A DNA stretch of 64,000 nt from Rhizophagus clarus (GCA_015698045.1 BLAL01000261.1:124001-188000), one strand, 5' to 3'. Shown: positions 49,926 through 61,867, counted from the first letter of the stretch. The notes: a model not told the origin generated them from the letters alone. Translations and numbers: made by a program.

Positions 49926-50150
49926 AATGTTCAGTACAGTATTTAAAATTATCACACGGCCCTATAGGAGTCGATTAACCTATATTTTTAATAAATTGTT
50001 AATAATATTATTATTGTCGGTAATAGTTTATTTTCATACAATATTAAAATGATTAAAATGATGAGTGATTTTCGAAATTTCAGTATTTATCGATATCATT
50101 AATCAGACTTTTGATAAACTTTATATAGTTGATAGAAAGCATGATCTGCA
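49727..50150. other. 3' flank of methyltransferase copy 3
   Basis: ATT/TAA-rich simple sequence, no gene. The first ~200 bp belong to the duplicated block. Confidence 0.4.
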
Positions 50151-50157
50151 TTAGCTT

Positions 50158-50221
50158 ATTGCACGGTGGTATTTACGTTACTTCGTGACGTTAACCAATA
50201 TAAATACAACACCGTGCAATA
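50158..50221. mobile_element. 64-bp palindromic MITE-like element
   Basis: Inverted ends TTGCACGGTG and CACCGTGCAA are followed inward by GTATTTA and its complement TAAATAC, flanked by TA on both sides. The size and TA flank would fit a very short Tc1/mariner-type derivative, though a simple palindrome is not excluded. Confidence 0.5.
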
Positions 50222-51509
50222 TCCATAAATTATTGTTACGTTAGTATAATGATATAAAAACAACACGGTAATGAACCGAAGAGATACGGCGTTAAAATAA
50301 TTATGTAAATTCTAATTTTTATGTTATTGCCATATCTTACAAAATAAATTTAAATTATTCATTTCAAGAAAGAAAAAAGAATCAAAATGGAAATAAGATA
50401 CGAAAATGTTCGAGTAAAGGTAATCAGCATTTCGTTCGTTCATTATAAGCTTTAAATGCGAGAATTACAATTGCATCTAAACTTGGTTAGGATTAGGTAA
50501 ATGCTGCTGCAATAATATTTTTTTCACATTGGTATGAAACGAGCTTAATCATTTTTCAGTTAAGGTCAGAAACACAATTCTTTTTTTTCGCTCACAATTA
50601 CACGAAGTATTACTGTATTCTATCGAAGTAGATGGCAAAACCTCAAGGTGCTTTTCACTTAACGTAATCTTATTGTCGCCATTCCTTCAATCTCAGCAAC
50701 TGTTCACGTTTGGAAAGTTAATTTGATGAAAATCTTTAACGTAATATGACGCTGATTTGGATAATTAAAGGGGTATAATGATTTAATGATCGCTCCGATT
50801 ATTTATTGCCGTTTTTCAAAATGTGTTCTTTATGATTAAATATTCGAATACCAATATTCGTCCGGTTTTCGTCCATTTTATGTCTAGCTTTTATCCAATT
50901 TCGTCCGGTTTTCGGGGGTTTTTTTTTTCATCCAAACATAACAGCATCAACCATTTTGAAAACAGCGATAATTACATGTAATTTTTTTCATTTACATTTA
51001 AAGTGATGATATAACACCTATGACAGTAATTCAATATAAGAACGGGTGTAATTCCATTTTCATTTCGGATTCTTTTGGAAAGTACGTTAATAATCAAGTA
51101 TATTCTTATGATAAAATGGTATATCGTACGGTAGTGGATTCGTTTCTTTTAATATTAAAAATCCGGTATTAAAAACAATTTTAAAAAAATTTAACTAATG
51201 AATAATATTATGATTTTTTATCGTCTGAATGTTACTTGTTTTGACAAAATTTGTAATGTTTTCCAGAATCAACATCTCGACTATAGGGAATTGATATCAT
51301 TTAAAATGTTTAATTCGATATTTTTAAATTTACTACACACTTTTTTTTTATAAAAAAAAAAAATGTTTTATTCTAAATTGGAAGATAGAAATTATTATTC
51401 ATTTTGTGAAAGTGACGCTAATTTATGCATACCTACAAAAATAATTATTTTTTTTTTGTTTTCGTTTCGACTGAAGAATAATTCTTTTTTTAAATTAGCA
51501 ATGTTTATA
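50222..51509. other. 1.3-kb gene-free region
   Basis: Nothing coding is recognised. Words such as CGTCCGGTTTTCG and GTCCATTTTATGTC at 50855-50920 look repeat-derived. Confidence 0.4.
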
Positions 51510-51720
51510 CAGTCGCCTCTGGATATAACAAACCTGGATGTACCGAACACTCGTTATACCGAACCGAGATTTTTATAATTATTTATATTGGATATAACGA
51601 ACTTTTATAATTGTCCTATAAACCGCATCCGAATTTGATTTGGTCAGCTCAATATTAGCCATGTATTCGTTATACCGAACGGTCATGTGATCGTAAATTA
51701 ATTTGGGCCGAATTTATAGT
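51510..51720. mobile_element. Pogo/Tigger-like DNA transposon end
   Basis: Starts CAGTCGCCTCTGGATATAAC directly after TA. Several subterminal ATATAACGAAC and (T)ATACCGAAC words follow. CAGT plus GATATAACGAAC-type termini with TA target are the pattern of pogo/Tigger elements in the Tc1/mariner superfamily. The other end was not found nearby, and no transposase is present. It is probably a non-autonomous or truncated copy. The right boundary given is approximate. Confidence 0.65.
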
Positions 51721-52460
51721 GCTGACCAGAATTATCATGCTACTTACAGTTTCTTATGTCATACGAAATTATAATGCTGGCCGGCGCTATAAAGTCGGCC
51801 AGAATTATCCAGAACAGAGTTAAAATATATTTATGCACAGAATGTATCATGCACATCTGAAGCTACAAACCACACCAATCAGAATTACTTATTTTTATTT
51901 GCCAAATCATGTAATCATGTGAACCAATTTACATAAATAACAGGGTGCATAATTTTACATTGAAGTATACAAAAAAAAAAATTCTTCTTTATTAATTGAA
52001 TTTTCAAATACGATAATTTTTTTTTAAAAACAATCTATTTCCATACTGAAACCATATTAAGTTTCGATTTAAATAGGCTCGGAGTTTATAACAACGAAAT
52101 TCAAACAAGTGGATGAACGAGGTTTTTGTTTTTGAAACATGTTGAATACACTTAATCTCGAAACAAAAAGCTTTGGTAAGTTTCATGTATACTAATACAA
52201 AAAATCAAGAATGCATTTATTCATGTAGTAAAAACCAACTATTTCTTTTAATTACAGTGCGATTCCTTGTATTAAAATTTACAAAAAACGAACAAAAAAA
52301 ATTCTTGTTGAAAATTATATATAATGGTCATAAATCTATTAATGTTAAAAACTTAGATAAAGAACTTTTAAAATTCAAATCTCATACATTTTTAAAAAGT
52401 TAAAAATTTTTACCATTATAATTATGGTAAATGCACTCCAAGTGTTCTTCGAATTTTTTA
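51721..52460. other. Gene-free region with GGCCAGAATTAT-type words
   Basis: GACCAGAATTATCATGCT, GAAATTATAATGCTGGCC and GTCGGCCAGAATTATCC recur at 51724-51812, an imperfect palindromic repeat also seen at 58813-58840. Otherwise no gene; short ORFs near 52004-52403 have no domain. Confidence 0.4.
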
Positions 52461-52465
52461 TAGCA

Positions 52466-52617
52466 AACTTCAACCTTCTGAGAAAATATTTCTATACATA
52501 TATTTGATTGAAGTTCTTAAGTCTTCTGAAAAAATATTTTTATACGTATATTTTACTGAAGTTCTTAAGTCTTCTGAGAAAATATTCCTATACGTATATT
52601 TGATTGAAGTTCTTGGA
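52466..52617. repeat. 48-bp tandem repeat, about three units
   Basis: The unit (T)TTTGATTGAAGTTCTTAAG, then TCTTCTGA(G/A)AAAATATT and (C/T)CTATACGTATA, is repeated at about 52504, 52552 and 52600, with a diverged first unit from 52466. The period of 48 is a multiple of three, so all three frames stay open on both strands. The resulting ORFs are artefacts. Confidence 0.8.
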
Positions 52618-54050
52618 TACACACTTTCATTTGTTGTTCTTTTATCTATTTCCAATTATTTCTGGCATAACTATGGTACTTCATTTATAGTTTTATAGTA
52701 AGACAATATTACGCGGAATTTCATTCCTTGTACATTCATTTCTCATTATTTTCGATGCTTTACTCTTTCATACGCAAAGTTATTTATATGTTCAGCATTT
52801 TCTTGTTTGCCCTTTTAATTATATTTACCATATTTATTTATTGCATTATCTTTGGTCAAAAAAATAATTATTTATATTACAAGTAATATTAAGTGATTGA
52901 ATAAAAAAATTAATCTTTGAGTTTATTAAAATCCAATATCTATTTATTAATCGATACAGTATATCAATTACAATTCCCAATTTTTCATTGATAGTTACTA
53001 TAAGATATTGGATATTATTTTATATATTTCAAGTTTGTTTTTGTTAATACATTAAGTTAGACATAATATAAATAAATTGAGTTAAATTATCAAAGGTTTT
53101 TTAGATGTACAGTATTTCATTAATACGAATAATACGATACGAAATCACCTATATAAAATATTAATTATTTTGATTTTAATCTTAGATTTCATTAATGAAT
53201 ATTCGTGCGTTGGAAATGATATTGGTGATATTGGTGTGTTTCTATAAATTGTATGTTACTTGTTTTCGATGAAAGTAATGTTTTCTATATAGAATCTTTC
53301 AATGACTTAACTATCTAGAATTTTGATATCATTAAGCAAACTTTTTTTTTTTTAAAAAAGAAAATACTCTATATACAATAAATTATTTTTTACTTTTTAA
53401 TTAATAATAATTTTTTTAATAAAAATAAATAAATGAAATAGTAACATTTATATTAAAATGTGGCAACTAGCAAACATTCTTAAGCTGCTTTATATTTTCG
53501 TTTAAATTTCCTTTAAGATTGTGAACGTATTCTATTATATTTAATAAATGATAATTAATGTTCTTCCATAGTGACTATTGCAGATACAATTGCACACACA
53601 AAAAAAAATGCGTAATTTTTTTTACTGAAATAGTTTTAAAAATCAATTTATTTAAAGTCTTAAGAAAAAGAAAATCTTCTTTATTTTAAAAATTGACAAA
53701 AAAAAAAAAAAAATAGTTTGACGATAAATTTATAATTTCTAATGCATATATAAATCAGCTAACCCAAGGCGAAATGTTATTATTTATCCAAATATTCATG
53801 ATCTTTTATATAACATAAAACCTTCCCAATAAACAAATCATATGTTTTTCTTGTTAATTCGATCCCGTCAGACCCGAGATAAATAGGCAAGATTTGATCT
53901 ATTGATAAATAAACAAAAGCAAACTAATTTAATAAAAATTTAAAAATGAAAATTCAAGTATAATACAAAATAAATTAATTTTTTTTTTAATTACTTCATT
54001 TAAAAATATGTACTAATTGCAGAAGAATTTTCCAAACTTTTTAATGCACG
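52618..54050. other. 1.4-kb gene-free region
   Basis: AT-rich with homopolymers near 53342-53360 and 53698-53713. No ORF or element was recognised. Confidence 0.4.
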
Positions 54051-54054
54051 TATC

Positions 54055-54530
54055 ATTTTTGATTTTAATATCCCAATAACCAAAATATCCTTTAAGAAAT
54101 CTCACCTCCAAAGCCTCCTCTGGTAATGCAAGTAATATTATGAAATTTCGCATAAGGAACCATTCAAGACATGTTTGATAATAGACTACATTAAGTTGTG
54201 AATATTGTATTAGCTCGTCAATATCTTCATTTCCACTAGTCCAGGAATTTTTAAAATTTTCCTTGAATCTTCTTGCATTACAAGATTAGACCATTTAGAT
54301 TTTAGACTATGAAATGCTGAAAATCCCCAGGGATTATTCAGGAACCTCCTAGACATGAAGCGAGAGCGAATCGCTGTTCGTTGACACCATTTTTCTCTAT
54401 TACATTCTCCACATATACTGTACCATATACTTCTTTTCTTTACCTATATCTTCCATAGAGATTATCCTATCATCGATTTCTTCCGAATTAATAGAAGAAA
54501 TTGCAACATGTGTCTAAATATAATTAGAAT
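54055..54530 (-). pseudogene. Fragment of TKL kinase N-terminal exon
   Basis: The sequence is clearly similar to the first large exon of the kinase at 20254-20748. Shared are TGTGAATATTGTATTA(A/G)(T/C)TC(A/G)TCAATATCTT, CCACTAGTCCA, AAATTTTCCTTGAA(C/T)CTTCT and GCATTACAAG. It covers the Cys-ribbon coding part and the start of the kinase domain only. About 95 bp of unrelated, GC-richer DNA (54285-54379) sits inside the copy exactly between GCATTACAAG and GTTGACACCA. The catalytic exon is absent, so no kinase can be made. It is a dead partial duplicate. Confidence 0.8.
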
Positions 54531-56090
54531 ATTTTTTTTTATTAATATTATATTATTTGTATTAGAAGGTAAAGTAAATTGTATTTACGTGATATTTAAC
54601 ACCAACAATTTTCGATAAAGCTTTAATTTTCGTTTTTCTTTTGATGTTTTATTAAAAATTTCCATATTAGTATTTCTATGGTTTTTTAGAATATTCAAAA
54701 CTGGCAAATTTTGGCAAATTTTGAAATAGGATTTGTTATACATATATTATGATTTGTCATTCACCTTATAATTATGTATGATGCACATCAAGTAACTTTG
54801 CACTATTGATACACTTGCAGTTGTAACTTTTGAAATTTAGTTTAGAAAAAATAAAACAAGATAATTAATCAATATTATAAAATATACTAAAAGAAACGGA
54901 AACCGTAAAAGTCCGTTGCACTGCTAAAATAATATCGAACACTGAAAAAGCGCGTTACATTACATCAATAACCGAAAAAGAAAAAAACAAAGGTTGAAGG
55001 AAAGAAGGAAGATTATAGGGAATAACATTAATTTGTCTATCAGTTTATTGCGGATACAAGCTACAGTATTTCGCGAAAAGAGTTCATGATTTTTTTTTTT
55101 TAAAAAACACCAGAAAAAATAATTTAAGTTTCGCAAATGTAGATTTTTACTCAACTTATTATTTAGCCTTGTGACATCCTATCAAGTGATTTTTTGGTAT
55201 TACATAACGAAATTATGTAAACCCGCCGATATGCTGTTTTAGGCTTTTAGTATATTATCTTCGTAATCTTCGTGGAAAGATTAAATAATCACGGTAAAAT
55301 TTAAAATTTTAGTTCCAATAGTGATAATATTTTTTTGTATTTTTTCGGCTTATTATATACATCGTCCTATTTCTTATGTATTATACCTAGTAATACTTTC
55401 TTTTACGATTCTAGTTGCAGAATATAATCTATTATCAATCTGCAACAAAGTCAATAAAATAAGTATTTCGTTAAATATTTAAGGGATAGTCAATTTTGAT
55501 TTTTGAAAATATAAAAATGTAGATTTAAGTATCATTTCATGTTATTTTTTTAAATTAAATTAAATAAAATTTGTGTTAAAGATCGCGATTTCATATGCAT
55601 CAAATTTATGTACTTTCTACTGTAACAGATCATATTTACAATTATAAAACATATTAATTTTTTGATAAAACAAAAATTTGGTGATTTTATCAAATGGAGA
55701 TTCAAAATAACAAAAAATCTCGTTGAATCTGCTACTAAGTGGTGGATCATGTGCGATTTAGAGAAATAAGTTAAAAAGTTGATTATTTATTTTATTTTAT
55801 TTTATTTCAGATAAGAAAGGTAAGCGTAGTGTTACATGCAAAGAAAGTAAAATTAATCTAATTAAAGAAAAGCTACATTTCAAGAATATACCAGCACTAC
55901 CTACCTATGAACGCCTATTGTGAGTCTTAAGAAATTCCAAATAAAGAAGAAAAGAAAAACTTCTTTATCAACTACCCACCACAAACTATGCAAAGAAGAC
56001 ATGGCAAGTAATACCTTAGAGCTTTTTTGTGAATGGTTCTTCTTTTGACTTCCTTTGGTTCGATAGTCCTTTTCAAATCATGATTTACGT
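54531..56090. other. 1.6-kb gene-free region
   Basis: No supported gene. The right part (55850-56090) has a GC-richer patch that may be element debris. Confidence 0.4.
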
Positions 56091-56093
56091 CAT

Positions 56094-56328
56094 CCCTATG
56101 AAAAAAAAATTCTCTAAAATATATTAAAAATATACTTAAATCTTAAAATACTCTTAAAATGTACTTAAAATACACTTAAAATTTTTAAAATGTACTTAAA
56201 GTTGCAATTTTAGGTATAATTTAAGTACATTTTAAAAATCTTAAGTACATTTTAAGTATATTAAGTATATTTTAAGTATATTTTAAAAGTGCATAAGTAT
56301 GTTTTAAGTATATTTTTTTTTCATAGGG
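56094..56328. mobile_element. Foldback MITE with CCCTATGAAAAAAAAA ends
   Basis: Left end CCCTATGAAAAAAAAA (56094-56109) and, inverted, the same word at 56328 bound a 235-bp segment. It is filled with TACTTAAAATGTACTTAAA on the left half and its complement on the right half. CAT flanks both sides, a possible 3-bp target duplication. The whole segment would fold into a long imperfect hairpin. Superfamily unknown. Confidence 0.7.
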
Positions 56329-56385
56329 CATTTTTCTGCTTGTTTTGGTGGTCGTTTGCCAGGAGGGGTATACCGTTGATTGCCA

Positions 56386-57119
56386 TCAGACAGGTGTGTT
56401 TAGCAAGTCGAACTCAGTACTGAGCGCATGACAAAGGTCATCGTAATTTTCGAAATAACTGTTAATCAACTTTTCTCCTTTGGATGAAGTGACCGTATTA
56501 ATCGATTTAACTATGAATTTGCCAGAAATTCGTCTGGCGTGAAGCGTTCCATAGTTTTGCGTTGACTGCATAGAATTTTTCCGATTTTTCCTTTATGGTA
56601 GAGTCCATGCACCTGGAAACCAATGTACCGGAACACCCCAAAGTATGTTGTCCATAATTTTTTGTTATACGATAGAGGGTGACATTGTTGAATTTTATTT
56701 TTATGAGTAACGTTTGATATTTCTGTTGCTTCCTAATAGAAATGCTAATTATTGGCCGTTAATTCATTAAGAATTTTTCAGGGGTCCACTTAACAGTACG
56801 TTATCAGTTATATAACTTAATCTCATGGATATTTGACTTTAATTCTTCTGTGACGTTTAGGTTGGTAATTGTCAACCTTTTAGATTTAGTTGCCGAGGGA
56901 GAGACCAGAGGTAAAAGGTTTATTATGATTGTCAGAGATAATTGGCGGGAGTTTGATATGTGCCTTGCCTTTTTTCGATTTATCTGGTAAATCAACTTTC
57001 ATGACTTCTGAAACGTTATTTGAATGGTGTTCTTTGGTTGCGAAACTTCTTTGCACGTGACTTGTTGGCACTTGGTTGGCGTTGAAGTCCAGAAAGTTGT
57101 TCTTAAAGAAATTTTTCAT
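56386..57119 (-). pseudogene. Broken ORF remnant of unknown origin
   Basis: Two overlapping frames (57119-56886 and 56995-56804) and a third (56571-56386) read minus with protein-like composition. Examples are SHVQRSFATKEHHSNNVSE, KVDLPDKSKKGKAHIKLPP, SATKSKRLTITNLNVTEELK and ARRISGKFIVKSINTVTSS. The basic, Lys/Ser-rich make-up recalls the first ORF of non-LTR retrotransposons, but no domain is recognised. The different frames indicate a decayed sequence. Confidence 0.4.
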
Positions 57120-57509
57120 CTGGACCGTTAATAAAATGTTGAAATATGTTCTAAAACTTTTGTTAAAAATATCTTAGATATACACGTTGTTTTATATTGA
57201 TCTTATTTTTTGCCATCAAAATATTTTACGCGAACCATATAAAAATTACGTGGATTATCACATTCAAAACTACATTTTTATATTTTCAAAATTGCGGCAA
57301 TAGTTGAGGACTTCACGAAAAGTATCAAGAAAGACTCTATACTATGCGGAGAATGGAAATTTGATTGTTTCTTTAAGAATTTTTGGTCCAAATCCTAAAA
57401 AATTGTTAAATAAGCAGCAGAAAACACTTATAGGTTTATTAGGTTAATCAGCTTTTTCGAAAATTATCACATATTACACAAAGCTCTAAAGACACCATTT
57501 AACTTTGAA

Positions 57510-57690
57510 AGGATGCCATCAAAGAAGAAGTCGTTAAAACCTTCGACAAAGTCATCTGAAACACTACTGGTAAGGCACCGGTACTTCGTCAAAGTCCAAG
57601 CAAAAGTCAGGAAAGAAGTCTCGTACTTCCAACGCGAAATTAGTAGATAAAACGGAGCTGCTGAAATTAGCGTTAGCTTTATTAGTATAG
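57510..57690 (+). pseudogene. Basic Lys/Ser-rich ORF remnant
   Basis: Plus-strand reading starts near 57512 with MPSKKKSLKPSTKSSETLL and, in another frame, ends near SNAKLVDKTELLKLALALLV. This looks like the C-terminal end of a repeat-encoded protein followed by a long T-rich 3' region (57700-58080). No family is assigned. Confidence 0.35.
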
Positions 57691-58689
57691 TTGTAGTAGT
57701 AGTTTATGGAGTAGTTTTGGTTTTCGTTTTCTTTGAAGTAGTGTTTATTGTTTTCCTCTTATATCATGCATTCCTTTTACCTTTTTTTATTTTTTATTTT
57801 GTTCGTGTTTTTTATTTGTTTACTCACAAAAAAGCTTCTGTTTCCCTCTTGCGCTGGATATTCTTACGCCGGTAGAGGGATCGGTATGAAGGCTCATTTG
57901 ATTTTTTCGAGGTGATATCAATTTGCATTAAATGACATCTCAGCGAAAAGTAAACTACAAGAATTTTTAAAATTTTGAATCCTTAGGATTTATGTTTTTT
58001 TTTATTTAGGTTCTTTATCCTTAGTCTTTATTTTAGTAGTTCTTATTTAATTAATTTATTTATTTATGTCTATGTTTTGGTTGATTCTTTAATCAGCAAA
58101 AAGTGAATTGTAGCCAATCAAATTTCTAAAAATTCTGTGTAAACTATGCAATCATCATACTCACATGATTCATGATTGTGATTAAACAGTTACGTATCAC
58201 TTTCCACTTTAACTATAAAAATGCAAAAAATGTTGGAAAAGTTCACCCTTAGAAGCCTTCATTAATCAATTTAAATTTGTAATATATGTCATCATAAAGC
58301 TTCTTTGTGATATGAACAATCTAATCAATCTAATATAGAAGTAGAATTTCTAATGCTAGAAGAAGCCAACAACAACCATTTGAAAAGATTTTAAAAATTG
58401 ATACTGATGAATACTTATAAAATGACTTTTAAAACTAGTATAGATCTTAATTGCTGGTATGATAGACGATAATCTAGAAATCATATCCATGAAGATCGAA
58501 GATCGTATATATTGTGACATTTCAGCATTAATGTAAAGAGGCCTAGAAAACATGAATGTAAATTTATAATATTAATTCCAGCCGAAATTACGTTAAATCT
58601 GGTCAGAATTAAAAAGCACATCAAATCACACTTTTGGCTAAATCGCACCACACTTTTTGGGTCATCATACCATGATATCTTGGACACTT
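57691..58689. other. T-rich gene-free region
   Basis: T-rich DNA at 57720-57830 and 57990-58080, otherwise unremarkable. The short minus-strand frames near 58356-58687 have no domain. Confidence 0.4.
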
Positions 58690-58985
58690 TAGTGTCGATA
58701 CATCGACCAGTCGATAAAGAGTGATACGGAAATGTGTGGTGTAGGGTGGTGGTGTTGTGTAGTGTACGACGCCCTACGTGACACCATACACAGGTGATAA
58801 ATAAGTTAAACTGGCCAAAATTATAATAACGCGGGCCATGATGTTATTTATCACATGTGTATATTTCACGCCCTTATACGTTTTTGCAATAGTGTATATG
58901 TTACACACCGCTAAATATCACCATACACTACACAGTTGGTTGACCCTACACTACATGTTTCCGTCTTACCGGTCGATAAATTACA
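58690..58985. mobile_element. ~290-bp imperfect inverted repeat element
   Basis: The left arm has CGACCAGTCGATAAA, GATACGGAAATGTGTGGTGTAGGGT, GTGTAGTGTACG and CACAGGTGATAAATAA. It is mirrored on the right by CATGTGATAAATAA (inverted), ACCATACACTACACAG, ACCCTACACTACATGTTTCCGTC and CGGTCGATAAA. The centre (about 58820-58845) carries TGGCCAAAATTATAATAACGCGGGCC. It is a foldback or large MITE. The target duplication is not clear. Confidence 0.65.
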
Positions 58986-60156
58986 AAATCAATTATAATT
59001 TAAAAGAATCGAAACAAATAATTAAAAAAGAATTTTTTATTATATAGTCTTTCGCGCTTTGCTCCGGGCTGAAAAACAATTCTTTTGCTATTTAAAATAT
59101 CTATGATGATAAATAAATAATACATAATTCATTAATTTAAAAAATAACTTTGTTTATAGATAGACTGATCGATCGAGAATAAATAAAAAATTAATGTCTA
59201 GATGGTATAGTGAATTATGATAATATGTAATAAGTATATAGTTCAAAGACTTAATTTAATTTTCTATTTAATGAAATCTTCGTCTCAAAACTCTAAGTTC
59301 CAATAGGCATCAAAAAGCAAAAATTATTCCTTTCAAAAATTTTTTATAGATACAAAAAGGTTTTCCATAAAACAGAAACTTCATGAAAATATTTCTCTAA
59401 GAGGTCACACTTCGTTAAACCTTGAATAAAACATTTATCGAATTAAATTTTCCAAATTTATTACATGATAGTACAATCACGCGGTCTTAATTCCGGCTTT
59501 TCCGTAACTTGAGTAGTAGAAGTGTTAGGGACAGCCGTAATCGGATTCATTTTTTTTTAAGGGTTTATTTGTTAAATTATAAAATTTAAAGGTTGGTTTG
59601 AAAATCTAAAGTGAAATTATTTTTTTTTTTTTTTTTTTTGAAAAAATTCAATCTTTCATGTAAACTATTTATACTTAAACCTGTGTCATCAAACATCATT
59701 CAAGACAATATATATGTCGATCATCTTGAAAATATTGTTTATGAATTACAACCTGTGTAACTCGCGAATATAATTTCTTACTAAAACATAACAATTGAAA
59801 AGTTAGAGTATAATATGCCTGTATGTGATATTCTTAGTATTCTGAAATCTGAATATTGAAACGTGAACTTCACATAAATCCAAAGTTTATCCGAAACATT
59901 CCGAAACCTGAAAATACTCTTGCAGATCAATTTATTTATCATTTTTCCCTTTCTTGTTACCCTCCTATTTTAAAACTGCTTGGTTGATTATGAATTTGTA
60001 TTAATTTATTCTCAAATATGAAATGTACTATATTTGAAAGATTAAACTTGAAATTATAAACAATCTGCTCTGTTGTGCTACAATGTGGCCTAAAATTGCA
60101 ACAATAATAAATAAAGTGGGATGGTTTTTTAAAACATGCTGAATATATTTATAGCA
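58986..60156. other. 1.2-kb gene-free region
   Basis: AT-rich, with a T18 run near 59621-59639. No gene or repeat is recognised. Confidence 0.4.
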
Positions 60157-60159
60157 TTA

Positions 60160-60305
60160 GGGGTGCAGACATTTGCTTTTTTTTTTAGATACGTCACTTA
60201 AAAAGTTGTAACCTATGACGTAACTTAAAATTATATGAATTATTAATAAATTCCTATATGAGACGTTACTGACGTAGAAAAGTCATGTCAGTAATGTCTG
60301 CACCC
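60160..60305. mobile_element. Tourist-like (PIF/Harbinger) MITE
   Basis: A 146-bp element has ends GGGGTGCAGACATT and, inverted, GGGTGCAGACATT. It is flanked by TTA at 60157-60159 and 60306-60308. A TTA/TAA target duplication with GGG-starting ends is the signature of PIF/Harbinger-derived Tourist MITEs. It has no coding capacity. Confidence 0.82.
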
Positions 60306-60308
60306 TTA

Positions 60309-61309
60309 TATAACATCTGAAAAAGTGTATATATACTGTATATATATATTTTTTCAACGAAAGATAAGAATGAGTTTTATTCGGCTATTTCATATTTCTC
60401 TTGATTAATAAAAATGATAACATTTTTCACAAAAATATAACGGTAAAATGTCATTATTAAAACGTTGAATTACAATTTTAATATAAGAAGCGGAAAAGAA
60501 TTTTATATGATATCTTATGGTATACTTCAATGTATAACTTAATAAATTTAAAAAGAAAATAATAATAATGGATGACGAGGTTTAGCTCAATTGTATAATA
60601 AAATTATTTAATTAAGTCACTTATTTTGTAACTAGAATATGCGTAAGGGACTTCGTTCCTTATGATATATAAATATATATGCTATATTAGCAGTACATAT
60701 TGTCTCATAACCTGTTTTCTGTCAACTAACATCACCTACCTTTTTTATAAATACCCCTGCATGTAACCACAAAATTAAATTTTAGTTATTATTATTTATT
60801 ACAAATGACTCGCCTCCTCGCCTTACAACTTGAATTTATAAATAGTGAATCTTCAGATTTAATTGTAAAAATACTAAGATCTCCGGCTTTGTTATAACGT
60901 GATCTGATTCAATAAATGGCGACATCTTAACTCGGATATTTTTCATTCAGGTATCTTAGATTTTTTTTTTTTTTTCTTTTCGCGTGAATAATTTAGTTAT
61001 ATTATTATAGAATAATTGACTTTGTTCTCCTAATTTAGAGTTAAGTGCAGCGTTACGGGCAGTAAAATTACATCACATAGGAGTATTTAAGGTGCTTCTC
61101 ATCTCAGTGATTCAACATTCCCCCTACGGCTCCAAATAACTATTGGTTGTACACTTGTACCTTATTACATAAACCATTATATAAAGTTTTACCGATTTCG
61201 CTCAAAATTCCTGGGATGTCGATCTCCCGATCCTGGCTTACTAGCCGAATTTTACGTTACAAATTCTCAGAAATCGATCATCCGGACCCTGAAATTTTGA
61301 AACTGTTTG
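60309..61309. other. 1-kb gene-free region
   Basis: No gene is supported. A tRNA-like A-box word (TAGCTCAATTG near 60586) has no matching B box and no cloverleaf. A minus-strand T14 run is near 60960. Confidence 0.4.
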
Positions 61310-61831
61310 TGAAAGTAAGCTTGCCAAAATTAGTCGTGTTAAGAGCTACAAGTAATTTTCATCACAGATAAATTTATATTAAAAAAACGAATCACAAACT
61401 ATGAAAATAAAAAAACAAATAAAAGAGTACATTGAAAATCTACAAGCTACAAATTACATTAAATCCTTTTTATTTTTTCTTTATTATTTTTTTGTTTTTA
61501 TTATTATTATTATTTATTTTTTTTTTAATTATTTATTATACGTATTTATTATATTTAATATCTTTTCATGTTTTATTTTTCTCTATAATTCATTATTTCA
61601 CTTATAATTTTCGTCACCTTTCAATAATTGATAAAGGCTCGTCATTTATCCTTAAATTATCTTAATCTTAGTCTTTCTTTCTTTAATATTTCTCCCTCTT
61701 TTATGACTCATACCTTTTGTATCCGCCAAATTCCTTTATTATTCATATATTACCACTTTAGACGCTGAATTTACAATAAGACTAAATTTTCTAAATATTA
61801 TTAACGTTCATTTGAGAATTTTTTATTTAAC

Positions 61832-61867
<36 letters not shown>

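Noticed and set aside
60575-60660. tRNA-like A box TAGCTCAATTG
   Set aside because: No B box, no acceptor-stem pairing and no cloverleaf downstream.
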